A program made the translations under genes and the position numbers. A stretch of 64,000 bases of DNA from Nomia melanderi (taxonomy: Eukaryota; Arthropoda; Insecta; Hymenoptera; Halictidae): positions 9,546,001 to 9,610,000 of the forward strand of contig NC_135010.1 in assembly GCF_051020985.1 (NCBI RefSeq), in the 5' to 3' direction. How positions within the stretch are numbered: the stretch's first letter is position 1; each line of letters starts with the position of its first letter. A model generated the notes under the pieces. The model ran no database searches. It was not told the origin of the DNA and saw nothing but the letters and a program-made list of their open reading frames with translations. Of the stretch, positions 1-12,645 are shown piece by piece.

Positions 1-1993
1 CGAGATGGCAGCGGCGACGGCGGCGGTTCGCGAAGTATCGAGGCAGTCGGCGAATACCTTCCGAAGAGTTATTCTTATTTATGTATTCTAATTTATCGGG
101 GGGCCGCGTAAGGACCCCTCTTCTCATCTGCATGCAGCAAACAAGGGATAATGGCGGATATGTAACGCTCGGAGCTTACGTTTCATAGAATCGGCTCGGC
201 CGTGTCCCTATCCGTTTATCAATCTCTCCCCGCTTCGAAAACCGTTCGGACCGGGCGTTGTTCCTCGTTAGCGTGCCCGACGGCTCGGTTTCAACTCTCG
301 GACCGCCGCGGGTTTGGACCGGCACAATTACTCTCGCATTCTTCGCGCTATCGGCGACGATAACGTCGGCCACCCGCTGGAAAAATGAATGTTTTCCGCT
401 CGTTTGGGGAGTAAACTGATAAATAATTGTATTGATTTTTCAATGGGTTTTGGGGAATCGAGGGTGAATTTTTCGCGATTTAGATTTGGATTGTTATTTA
501 GTATATTAGACTGCCGGGCTATTTGTAGTTTACTGTGGTCCTCAAATCTCGAAGAGACGACCGTGGACACTGAAAACGCGTGAGGTATACTGTGCACCGT
601 GTAGCGGTCACCCTGGTTGACCTCCGACGACCTTGAACGACCTCTGACACCGAGTGTACCGGGTGAGTCGGAGTATTCAGATTTTTCATTCTGCAATTGT
701 ACTGAAATCGCAGACGTTCGTTCAAGGAGTAAATGAATTCATTGATTCCCGCTCTTACACTCGAAGCTCAAATCAAATCCGAATGAACTTTCAATTTCTC
801 TTAAATATACTAACCAATCGCTTTTGCAACGAAACTAAAATCCTCTTTGCCAACTGGAACACCATCAGTCAAAGACACAACAAAGCAACAACGGACAGTT
901 CCTAGAACACGCGACGGACAGCATCGATTCGAGAGATCCACAACAGCCTCCCGCTTGTCCCCGATTAATCGCGTTTTCCGTTCCATCCTCGCGGCGAGGG
1001 CCCCGGTTGCCAGCGCGAATTCCGCGCGTATCCTAGTTATTACAAAAGCGATCCACGAGAACCGTCGTAAAATCATCGTAAAAATCCGCGGCCGGGTCGC
1101 GGATGCATAAAAATCGAATGGTCAACCGCGCTCGTGCCGCTCCCGTCGGCCTCCGCCGCGGACAGCTATCCGCGAGGCGGCGCGCGGCGGTCGCATCCCA
1201 GAGGTCTCTACTCCCGGGAAACAGATCACGGTCCAGTTAGCGTGCCGGCTGTCAGGGTAGAGAACGGTATCCCCGCGAGGGTAATACGTTTCCCAAGGAT
1301 GCGGGGAACCGGCGCGGCGCGGCTGGAAGGGTACAGCGGGACGGAGGGAGACGGAACAAGACCGAATAGGGGTTTAACGTCGGTATCATATTGACTCGGA
1401 TCGCTCTACATTGGCAGTCCCCGCGCGATTCTCAATATGCATCGGATAACATCGAATACTGGCAGGAAACGGCACGTTGTAGCCGTCCCCTAATATGGCT
1501 CGAGTCCACATTACTCGAACCCTACAGTTGGATACCGGCGGCCCAGACACTGGTCAGAAACGACTACTATGCCCGCCGTATATACCCACTACCATCGGCG
1601 GGAGGGAAGGAGAGGGCGAGCGCGAGGGATCGAGGGAGAAAGAGCTCGTTCCCTATATCGGCCGTGGCACAACCACCTCGACGGGCCCCGCGTCGTCACC
1701 GTCGGACCCGACCAACACACGCAGCCCTGTGTATACAGAGAGCCGCGCGATGCCGCGCAACCACCGACGAGCATCGGCGGATCGGTACGGGTTCCTCTCT
1801 CGCCGTTGATGCACCGGTGCGTGGCCCCTAACCGTCTTCTCTCTCTCTCGATCTCCCTTGTCCTCTCCTTTCTCTCCCGCGGCTCGTTTTCTTGCACTTC
1901 CATTCCATCCATATTCTCTCCCCTTTTCGATAGAGAGCATTCTTACCGTCGCTTGCTTGGGCCTCTCTTGCCGTGGACCCACATGGCGAACTT
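1..1993. other. Non-coding, GC-rich; no gene recognised
   Basis: Open frames here are short, overlap on both strands and are Arg/Ser/Pro-rich, as expected from GC-rich DNA. A pyrimidine-rich patch lies at about 1830-1930. No splice-bounded conserved peptide was seen. Confidence 0.6.
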
Positions 1994-2165
1994 GCTGTGT
2001 GTATGTATGGGTTTGTAGTATATATGTACAAATTTGTGTATATATATATTTTATTCATATATGTGTGTATATGTGTATGTATATGTTATGTGTGTGTTAT
2101 ATATATATGTACAGAATGTGTATATGTTATGTATATATATATATATGTTTGTATATGTATATGAG
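1994..2165. repeat. Imperfect (TA/TG)n microsatellite
   Basis: About 170 bp of alternating purine-pyrimidine TATATG/TGTG units, including a run of TA at 2131-2145. Its translation (repeated Y/I/C/M/V) explains the open frames there. It is followed by a GA-rich patch at 2160-2192 and another at 2338-2368. Confidence 0.9.
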
Positions 2166-2368
2166 GATAAGGAGGGAGGAGAGGGAGAGAGCCACCTGGT
2201 TACAAGAACGTGTCGTCGCACCGAGCCAGGGATTTACGGACTCCGCGATCGTTTAACGTCAACCGTTTCACGGTATCTGAAATCTATGGGCCTGGATAAC
2301 CCGTTTCAATTACGGACAGTTAGAGTGGTAAGGCGGGGAGGCGAGAGAGAAAGAGAGAGGGAGAGTGA

Positions 2369-5300
2369 TTACGAGGGCCGCGGACGATTTAAATTCACCT
2401 CGCCGGCCTTGATCGAACGTTAACGTTCGATTCTTGAATTTTAATAGGCCGACGATAATCCGTTTTAATCGTGAATACCTGCTCGTTAATGGCGGCCAGC
2501 TCCGAGTTACGGTCGGTTTTGAACCGTTCCTACGCGCGGATTTTCTCCCTCGTCGGTTATTGCGTCATTTACGGATCATTCAAGGGGAAGCGGCGTCCGC
2601 GGGTCTAACGAGGGAGGCTGCCGAACCGTGTGTCCTGGTGATCCCGATGGTACTTCGATGGAAAGGGGGTTGATGGGAAATCGTTTCTCGCGAGTTGTTG
2701 CTCTGTTTGCCGACTTGTAGTTTGAAGGGGTGAGAACAACCCTTGAAGTTGGAAGAAATGAGAGAAACGTGTTTCAACGTTGTTGATCGTCTTATGTAGC
2801 GAAGATGGATCCGAAGAATCTTTGCTTGACCATTCGTAAATCAATATTTATTACATAAGTATTTTCTTATCAAATCGAATTTAAAACAGAAATTAAATAT
2901 CAAATTAAATATAGAATTATTATTACGAAAATGAATGTTGAGCAATTTGAACTGGAATTAGAGGGGTGGATTTCGTTGTAACTGTTTCTTTGATATTTTT
3001 ATCGTTTGTTAGAACAGCCACTTATGTTTTAAGGCATTCGGTGATCTCGTATTATCGTTGGGAAATACACGGTGATCTAGGAATCGCGTTGCTTGCACAG
3101 TAGTGCCGGTTAATAATTAAGATTTCCCTCGGGGCGATGCAGCTAGCGGGGTTTTTTGCGCGGTCTTAATCGCGCAAACGAGAGACAATCGATCATGTTT
3201 CCGCGGAAACGTGCACGCCGGTTGGTACAAGAATTATTAATTTTCTCGCTCGTTCAGCCCGATTCCGCGAGGTAGAAACCCATTGCACGGGTATCCTGGT
3301 ATTAGATAGTCATCTCGGCCTGTGTCCGGTGCTTTCCTTAACGCGTGGAAACCATTACGTAATGAACATGTGTTTCACGGGAAATAAAGCGAAATTTTTG
3401 TTTGGCGAGAGATAATCGCGTGACCGATCCCGTGCCGCGCGGTAAAAACCACCGTGAACGATTCCTTCAAATGATAGACGTACATTTACAGCGAATTCCA
3501 TCTGTTCGCGGCGCGCGAAATCTTCTAAAACTGGATACAATAAATCGAAATGAATCTCAACGTTTGCTCGCATTCTCCTGGAACGACCTATTCTCGTCAA
3601 AGGCCTCTATCGAACTCTTCTTCGTACGAAATAATTGACTAAATTGCCCCGCTCGACCGTTACCAATAAAATTCAATCGAAATCCCCGGCCAACGAGATC
3701 CCGCGAATCGCGCAAGAAAATTTAAACCGGTTTAATTTTCTCCCCGGTTTCCGCCCGCCCGTGAAAACTCCGTATTTGCATAAGAATCCGTAATCCAGTT
3801 ATAACGATTACAGTTCGACCCTGTCATCGAAACGCGTCTAATTACTACGCAAAAAAGGGTATCAGGCGTCGCGTTTGAACCAGTTCCCCTATCAATTTAT
3901 CAACGAGCGCCCGTTGCCAGGCGAAAGGGACGAGCGGCTAAGGTAAATCCGATCGTGAACCGAGCGGTGCGAATAAATCGGAAATATCGGAATCGGAAGA
4001 ATTATAGAGTGGTCTCGGTAGTCGTGGAGGGCAGCCGCGCCGTGAGATTATTTCGAGAAAAAGTGTCGGGCCCGGCATCGAGCGGGATCATTGAAAAATG
4101 ATAAGTAGCCATAAATTCGTTCGTTAAACCGTTAGAGCGACGCGCACGGCCGGCGGGTTCGCGTCGCGCGCTTCCATGTAAATGCAGCCGCATACCGTGG
4201 GACTTAATGATAATACCGCGTTGCACGGTCCGCGCGTAAAATGTTGCAACGCCGGCTTAAGATCCCCTCGAATTGCCAAAATTATTGGCACTCCCGGCGC
4301 GGCGCGGGCCTCGTTAACTCATTCGGACCGTGTAACGAGTCGGGCTCGTGCCGCGTAATTCGTGTCCACGTGCGGCGAACAACGATCCGACGCGACGGCC
4401 AGCTTTTTCATCCGCGACGTGGCCCCGGTCCCTTTTCGAAAAAGCTCCCCCTACCCGATGGAAAAAAGAGAAGAATTAACTAAATTGCTATCGTACCCGG
4501 GAGTTGATAGAGGCCGCCATTCACCGGCCGATTCAATTGCCGGTCGAAATAACTACAATTCAGTCGCGAATTTCCCCGGTTATTTCCCCGGAACTTCGTT
4601 CTATATTAATCCATATCGATGCGTCGATATACTGCCGGCATTTCGGAACGTCAGGCCGCGTTCGAGTGGACTTCCGTCCGCCGACTTTTAATAGGTTATC
4701 TTCGTGTAATTCCAAATTTTCAACTCCTATTCGATTGATTCTTTCTTCCGATGCGACCTTAATACGTCTACTTCGTTTTAGAATTATTTCAACCTGTTCG
4801 GATAGGTATGATATTACAAGAGAACGCACCATTGTATTTCGAAGTCTCTACAGGATTGTATTCCACGCGAAACTTTCGCGTGCCTTTCATACCGAACTCG
4901 TATTAAATTCTTTAACACGGGAATTCTGCTGTTATTCCGGTTTTTACGATCGAACCTTCTAATTTGGCGCAAGGGAATCTCCAAGTACCATCTGCCGTGC
5001 ATTAGAGAGCGCAAAAGGAGTTCGAATTGATCGCGCGCCGCCGCATTCTTCGCGTTACAGCAACGTCGAATTCCGCGATCGGCAACCGAGATCGCCGGCC
5101 GTTTCATTCACTCGATCCCGGTGTACCCACGATACCTCCGCGCTGCTGCGATCGCCGAGCACGTGTCACCGGTACCAAGAAAAATGAAGCGAAACTCTCT
5201 CGTCCGAGACGACGGGACGAGACACGATCCACGATGATCCACGATCGTGAAGCAACCGGGCTCCGGGGCACGGTGAAAGCGTCAAGGATATCTCCCCGAT

Positions 5301-5700
5301 CGATAATCTCCAGGATTTATCGTGTCCATCCACGGTACACGGAAATCGTTCCTAGAAGAGTTTCGGCGTTACACCTTCTTCGTCTGTTGTCATTTGAGAC
5401 TTTCGGCGGCGGGTCGAGTCCAATGAGAAAGTTTCCTCGACGGTCAGCCGTCGCTGCAAGCTTTGTTTCTAGCTTGTTGGCTACGGTGTATATGGAAACA
5501 TCTATAAGAATTTAAGAATAACGTTACTTTAGTTTCAACTTATTAAAATTCTCAAGAGATATCAGTATCTACTTAATCCCTATTCCCCTAAATTACTCCG
5601 AGAGATTACGATTGTGCATAAAAGTTAGTCTATTAACTTTCTATATTACCGATGCAGTTCTTAAGCCCCAAGCAATTGTAACGTCTCACGTCATTAAAGC
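2369..5700. other. Non-coding stretch; no gene recognised
   Basis: Alternating GC-rich and AT-rich patches (AT-rich about 2840-3000). No conserved peptide, RNA gene or tandem array was seen. Confidence 0.55.
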
Positions 5701-5717
5701 TTAACCCTTTGCACTCC
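5701..5717 (+). mobile_element. TTAA-terminus of a small piggyBac-like element (type CCCTTTGCACTC)
   Basis: TTAACCCTTTGCACTCC begins an AT-rich stretch (to about 6000). The inverted match GAGTGCAAAGGGTTAA occurs at 27112-27127 and a decayed one at 24170. A TTAA target with a CCC start is typical of piggyBac termini. The partner end of this copy was not found. Confidence 0.4.
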
Positions 5718-6469
5718 ACAGGCGCCTCAGTCGCCAAATGACACAACGAAATGATAAAATTTGATATTTAATATTAATCTTAGACTACTTTAACAATAAT
5801 CGATGTTCGTTGCTCACGGACCACAGCAAACTGCTATTTGCTATTACCAATGTATCTTCAAATGAAATTTCCACTGGAAATAGAATGGAGAATTTTCTTG
5901 CATTTCTTCAAAATTGTCGATAGTAAACTATTACACGAGCTTATTAGCGAATGTAGCTAGTACGTCAACTTTGTACAATGCATCAATATATGAACCATTG
6001 GGAAAAAGTAGTTCGGTTCTTGAATTTCTACGCGACCTCCCGTCAGTTTCAAAAACTGTCGTCGCTATCTCACTGGGAAACGTCGAGTATCCAGCGTAGA
6101 ACTTCTGGAAAGAGTGAAATCTTTCCCGTGCGTCCCTGAAATTCGAAAACGACGATCGTTTCCTCACGTGTCCGGCGTATCGCGAGCGGACGTTCGTTCT
6201 CGGGGAAGGAAACGGAATGAATGGATCCGCGCGCCGCGGCGCGCTCGATGTCATACATATGTATATGAGTTGTATCCGATTAATCAACGTAATAGACCGA
6301 GTTGTAATCGCGACGGACACTCCATTATGATCATTCGCGTGTACAGTCATAGGCCGCTAATCTGAAATTAATCAGCCGCTTAATCACTACCCGCCGTTGC
6401 CGCGTTCGACTCTCCGCGTGTGCGGTGCCACCGCCGGGATTTCTCGTTACGCCGATATCGCCGGCTTTC

Positions 6470-6640
6470 TTCCTGTTCCTTCTCCTCCGCCATTGCATCT
6501 CCACCGCCCCCTCCCCTCCGCCGCCCTTTCGCGCCGCTCTCCGCGGGTTATCTTCGTTCCTCGATCGGCCACGTTCCTCCCTCCCCCCCTTTCACCTTTT
6601 CGACGCTTCGTCCTCTTCTCGCCCACGCGCCTCTACTTAT
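6470..6640. repeat. Pyrimidine-rich tract
   Basis: C/T-rich low-complexity DNA (runs such as ccgccccctcccctcc). It creates Pro/Leu/Ser open frames in three frames that are not genes. Confidence 0.6.
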
Positions 6641-7168
6641 TACCGGTGCCCGGTAAAATGTTGTCTCGAATTCTGACCGGCAGATAGACCGGTTTATTTT
6701 CAATCGTATATCTCTGGAAATTGAAAATCCCGCGGTAATAGGATTTTCGGGATGCCTCGCGTTTTCACCTGTTAACTGTGGAATTTAGTTTGAAAAATTT
6801 CTCGTTTTGCACGCAATAAAATGAAGAAACGAACTGTGTATTTACTTATTCGTCAAACGCGAGATGCGTCTAGGGTATATTTTAATGAAATACCAAAGCG
6901 AAACGAGAAAGAATTACATGTTTATGTGAAGAAATAAAGAATTCATCGTTGAAAGAATCAGTATCATTTCAGGCTTTAAGATGACGTGTATACTCGTCAC
7001 AGTTGGTTAACGGAGACGCGAATTTCCATGATTCGTTTGTGACTTTAGATAACTATGAATCCTTCATCTGTTTAGACGAGGAGTTCAACTGAAAATTTAG
7101 TTTGCCAAATTTTATAGCTTCTAGTGCAACTCTTATCTCAGCTGCTTGACTGAGAAATATCGCGAACA

Positions 7169-7404
7169 TTGACACGTTGAATGTAGCACGATTGCACAGG
7201 GAAAATACAGAAAATGGGAAATCTATAATATCAAATCATTTGATTGAATTGATTATTGTTACTGCACTTCAAGCTGAATGTCACCGTATTAGCATTAGTT
7301 ATAATATAGAAATGTTTCCAAGTAATCATCGTTTAATTGAGCGGACTATAGTAATCCAATTTAGTTTGCGTCACCGGCGACCTCATGACGTTCAACGTGT
7401 TACA
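7169..7404 (+). mobile_element. TTAA-type MITE, copy A
   Basis: About 236 bp. The left end is TTGACACGTTGAATG and the right end is TGACGTTCAACGTGTTAC, each one base away from a TTAA terminus. The interior shares the order ATTGCACAGGGAAAATACAG, ATCATTTGATTGAATTG, ATTATTGTTACTGCAC and TATAGTAAT with copies at 32946, 57536 and (inverted) 16324. No coding capacity. Confidence 0.75.
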
Positions 7405-7866
7405 CGAAACACGCGAGCGCAGAGTACTCCACTTTACATTTGAAGCACTCGAAATCCTACTACCCAAATCTAGTTCACTTTCTACGAAAGCATTTACAAA
7501 TAATTCCACAGCGACTCCGTTGCATTTTAAGTGCCGCTCGATGCATTCGTTCTTCAAATTTCCTCGGGCAAGCCCGATCCTCCGATCCCTCTCTCCCATT
7601 CTCCCTCATTCTCCCCCTTCTCCCTCTGTCGTTCAACCCGTTCCGCGTCCGTTTCTCTTTCCCTGATCAGAGCCGGCACGTCGTCGCGACCTATTGAAGG
7701 ATTTATGCCTAACGACGGAATGCACGATGAACTACATTAATTTTGCGTTTTCGGCGACGCTGATGTATCGTCCGGAGCTCATTATCGCTCGCGTCCGGCC
7801 AGAATTTATAGTGTGACTTAATCTATGATGTAATCTCTTCACGTTTGTTCTCCCGTGCCCGCACGA

Positions 7867-7887
7867 CTCGCTCGCTCGCTCGCTCGC
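7867..7887. repeat. (CTCG)n microsatellite
   Basis: Five perfect CTCG units. The same tetranucleotide recurs at 8982-9000, 19563-19581 and 32490-32520. Confidence 0.9.
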
Positions 7888-8981
7888 CCGGCCGCGAGCG
7901 CGCCAGCGGCGTCTCTTAATCTCGGAATTTCTTCGTTATAACAGCGCAGCCCCCGATCGGTGATCTATAGATCGAGAGGCGTCCCGCCACGCCGTCCCGT
8001 GGAATAAATTAACGGCCGCCTAGCCGTACCTACCGAATCGGACGTGAAACCGTGGTTAATTACAATGGTTTCCATTCACGCGGCGACTTTCGAACTCCCC
8101 TTGTACGACGCTCGAACTGTCGTTCGCGTTCATCGCTCCGTGGATCGGGTACACGTTCACTCCTATTATACGAGCAGACCCAGGCTCCGTTAGAAATAAA
8201 TCCGTTCGTTCGGGTAAAGTTCTCGGGCCGTGGAACTCGTTAATCGCTACCCGACACGGAACCATTCGAATTTTTCCACGGGCTGTATATTCATTTCCAG
8301 ATGTCTTTCTTTCGTGATCGTTCAGTATTTCTCCTCCTTACAGGCGGAAATGAATCTTTACATTATCGACGGTTCTGTACGTTATTATAACTGTAATACG
8401 AAGTTTCGTTTGTTAGATCTTGACAATTTTCAGATTCGAACGTTGGATACTTTCAACTTCACGAATATTTACCGTTGTTTCATTATTAACACGTCAACTG
8501 CCACAGTGTTTCGAAACGACTTGAAAACAATTGTAATCCATAAGACAGCTGACGTCGAATTAAAGTATTCAATAACGCAAATAACTGGATAATATTGTAA
8601 CGTAAGTAGGAAATAATTCATTCCTATTTGTTTTTGTTACAAAGGTGTAAGTGGTACGTGCCGATGTTTTCCGTGGCAGTCGACGCGTTGAAGCAAACCT
8701 AAGTAAATTACCATCAAAGCTATTCCGACAGCTACTACACAAACCCCAAGGCAAGAGATAAATATAATTATTACCGAGGAATTCACTGCGCACGGACAAA
8801 TCCACACAATGCAACCGAGAATACCGCAGAAAGTACTTCCCCCTGACGCGGAGAACAACGAAGGGAGCCCGTGTTCAAACAGTAATCCGCGCGGAGCGAT
8901 TTAAAAGTTTTCCGTCCGCGCGATTGTGATTAATCGAAATGAATCAGCAAGCGGGCTGGGTGGGTCCCTTGCTCACTCGGC

Positions 8982-9000
8982 CGCTCGCTCGCTCGCTCGC
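8982..9000. repeat. (CGCT)n microsatellite
   Basis: Nearly five perfect units of the CTCG-type tetranucleotide. Confidence 0.9.
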
Positions 9001-9468
9001 GGAGGATGCGAGGAGGCGACCTTCCGATCGGGGTGGGCGTAAACTATTACACACATCGGCAGGAGATGTCAGCCGGGCCGAGTGTTGTTATTAATTAAAC
9101 GTCTGACTGATAGGCATCAACCGGCACGCCGAATTCCCTCGCGGCCCTTCTTCCCTATTAGACATCATTTGTCTCTGCTACCGGCGATGCCTCCGTGCTC
9201 CCTTTTTATCGCGTCCGATCCCACCCTCCCTCCAACCCCCCTCCCGTACCCGGCGAAGCTCGGGTCCCGACGAACGCGGGACCCTGGTTTTATTGTCCCT
9301 TATCGTTTCGGCGAAACGATTTGTTCCCCGTTTAATAGTCTTCATTAGACACGAAGGAGTCGCCGGAGAGCTCGTAAACCGGGCAAGGGAGAAAAATCCG
9401 CGCGTCACACTGTTTATTGGAATCGCGAACGGTGTAAAGGCACGCGGGCGAATATGCGGCCCCTCGGT

Positions 9469-9489
9469 CCCCCCCCCCCCCCCCCCCCC
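9469..9489. repeat. Poly(C) run of 21
   Basis: An uninterrupted run of 21 C. Such runs are rare in animal genomes and error-prone in assembly. Confidence 0.9.
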
Positions 9490-12160
9490 GTTAGAGGAAG
9501 TAATCGCGTCCCCGCCCAGTTGCGCGAGGTATTTTCGGGATTCGGTTCGGACGGGCTAATCGTGCGCGGTAAATTGAATAAAAAGCGTGGGATAATGTGT
9601 TTTCGTAGAACGCTTCGTCCCCGAGTGAATCGCGTCCGAAGATCGCGTACGCGCGAGGCAACCGGCCGACGCGTCTGATTATGGCCTTCCGTTTCTACTA
9701 CGTACAATAGATACGGACCAAGACGAACGAGCCTTCGAACACAATTATCTCGCGAACGAAGTCTCCCGGTGAAAAATATTGTTCCACGTTATCGACTCAT
9801 TTTTCCGTGTGGATTAATAAAAGTCATCCACCGGTAATGGTTTCTAATCAGCGTCGCCGTTAGCACCGATTAAATCGAATAAATTCCCGAACGCCGCGGC
9901 AGAGCCGAGCCGCGCGCGGCTGCGCCTCGAAACAATCAGCCGCGCGATCAATCATCGAAACAGCTCTGAAATTTCAATCGCATTACGTCCGTCCGACGTC
10001 GAGTTTATCTCCATCAAACGTGTTTCCGATCTATCGCCGTTAACAGCCCTCACGAGTTTCAACAAACAATGAACGTCGCTCGGAAAGGTACATCGCGATT
10101 AGTTTTTTTGTTCCTGCCGCGCGTGTTATCGCGTTTTAAACATTTCTTTGCGGTCCCCGCGTTATTGACAGTTAGAGAACCAACGAAAGGTCGTTTCTGA
10201 ATTGTACATGAATATTAACACGAGAAATCTCGTTTTTATATAAAGACACTTAGCTACGCAACTTCGCTGATTACCACAGCATTGAATGAAATATAAAATT
10301 TAATTCGAATTGATTATCTATTTAAAATATATTACATAATATGATATCTGAGTTTTTCTATGTATAGTGATATAAGTTGACCTCAGTGAAAATTGCCGTC
10401 CCTATAATTCAGTTTTCCGAAAATTAGCCGATACGCGATGTGTTAACATCCAATAAGCTCTCTTCTTTTCGGAACAAGGAGAACCTCTGTTTCCGCTGAC
10501 AAAGCTAAATCTGTAAAGTTTTATCGTTAATATAGATTTATGGGGCAACAGCCGCGAAGAGAATCGCGCGGTAGAAGATTAAAACGCTAACGAAGCGCGG
10601 CATGCGACGATACGTCGTCGATAATAAGTTAACGAATTAATTCGTCTTGTCCAATGGCGAAGGACGCTTTGTCCGTTGGCGCAGCGCCGCAATTACCGGC
10701 CGAGCCAAATACGTCGCACGCACCTGCGCGTCTAAATAACAGCCAATCGAACGGCACCGGTGTTGGCGTCGTCGGCGACGACGTTTTCCGCTTCCCCCGG
10801 CGGCCGGCGCGCCGTCGGTGTCCGCGTGAACTTTGGCGCGCGCGCACGCGGCTCGTTTTGAGTCATCGTTTCTCATCAACCCGGTGAAAAATCTCTCTAG
10901 GTATCGATCGGGCAACTATCGCGTATCGTTATGCCCCGACAGATACATACGGCTTATTAATATTAATGAATGGCCTCTCATAAGTTCTCCTTGATTTATG
11001 TCTCCGAGTCCTACGCCAATGCAAGCTTGTTGCCCCGCCGTAAATCTCTTGCCGGCGTGCCAGGACAAAAGTAATTTCTGTACGTTATTTGTATTTTTAA
11101 CTGGACCCCTCTCTTGGGCGCCGTACCTGCAGTTTCGTCGCTCGCCGATTTTCGTCTAGCGATCGCCGGTGGCCGCTAACGATGTCAAAGAACTCGAAAC
11201 CAGGATTGGACCGCCTTTCTTATTTCTACGTCGAAGACACTCGCCGTTCCCGATGAAAATGCAAATCACATCGTTGCTTACGTTATTCGGTTATCGATAA
11301 TAATAAATTCTCCCGAGATAACGAGCAATGCCTCTCGCTAATTTCTGAATATTCCAACGTTGGGTCCACCTAAATCAATGTCAACGTGAGGTATTTAAAA
11401 AATGAATGTTCTATTATAATGAGCTCTTAAATGCGAGATAACGATTACGAGAAACAGTTTTAACTGGTTAACGGTCTCCGAATTATAGCCGTCGCGATTA
11501 GGAAGCACCAGCTCAGGCAGAAATTTCCGCGAGAGATAAAGAGAGTGTAGATCGTAGAGTCGGCGGAGATATTACATATTAATTTGAATTTGATTATTTC
11601 TAAACACATGCGGAACGTGTTAATGGAAAGCTGTCCGTGATTGCCCCTGTCATGCGACAAGATTTATATTTTCCTTGTAACATTGAAAATTAATGAATAG
11701 GTCTCGCTGTTTCTGTAATTCCGTGGGGTCGATTTCGTCTTGTTTCGTGTTCGGTGATGCGCGAGAGTAAGTGACTTATGGTCGGGGGTGTATGTTCGCG
11801 CGCCGAGCCTGCCCGCCCCAGGAATTCGTGTCCGCGGGCGACGACCAGCACGCTTTCGAGACCCGCGGTCCCGTCTCGAACGTGTCTAGCTGGGGCCTCA
11901 TTAATGGCCCGGTCGTTTGAGGTTACGCTGCTCGAAATAATTGCCCCGGCGCTCCTACGGTTTCCGATCTTTGTCGCGGCGACCTCGTTCGGTTTCAAGG
12001 GAACCGTTTTTTTATGGGAAATGTTCACTGCTGCTGGAAACTATTCGATCGTTCGTAATCTAGATCAGATGTAGATGCTTGGAGGTACGTTATTCCAGAT
12101 AAATTGGAGTCGAAAGTTTTATATATATTTTATATATATGTTTCTCAGGGATTCTCTGAT
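9490..12160. other. Non-coding stretch; no gene recognised
   Basis: GC-rich with AT-rich patches (about 10190-10400). A 78-codon frame at 10654-10887 starts like a disordered protein but then becomes Arg-rich, and is open on the opposite strand too; not called. Confidence 0.55.
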
Positions 12161-12645
12161 GGATAATAACTTCTAATGGAAATTACTGTATTTATAATAT
12201 AGTAACTTCTATGTTTTAATAAATGACAATGGTATCTCTAGTTCTGTCATAATGTAGATAGATAATTTCTAATGACAATTACTATATTTATAATACAGTA
12301 ACTTCTATGTTTTAATAAATAACAATGGTACCTCTAGTTCTATCATAATCTAGATAGATAATTTCTAATGACAATTACTACATTTATAATACAGTAACTT
12401 CTATGTTTTAATAAATAACAATGGTACCTCTAGTTCTGTCATAATGTAGATAGATAATTTCTAATGACAATTACTACATTTATAATACAGTAACTTCTAT
12501 GTTTTAATAAATAACAATGATACCTCTAGTTCTATCATAATCTAGATAGATAATAACTTCTAATGGCAATTACTATATTTATAATATAGTAACTTCTATG
12601 TTACAATAGATAACAATGGTACCTCTAGTTCCATCATAAGCTACT
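12161..12645. repeat. 96-bp tandem repeat array, about five units
   Basis: Units start with aacttctatg at 12204, 12300, 12396, 12492 and 12591, so the spacing is 96, 96, 96 and 99 bp; the last step carries a short insertion. A partial unit precedes the first and a partial unit ends the array. Copies differ by only a few substitutions each (for example GGTACC/GGTATC). AT-rich, no coding potential. Confidence 0.95.

Noticed and set aside
10654..10887. Frame starting MAKDALSVGAAPQLPAEPNT that looks like a disordered N-terminus
   Set aside because: It turns Arg-rich after 40 codons, no donor site with downstream homology was seen, and the minus strand is equally open.
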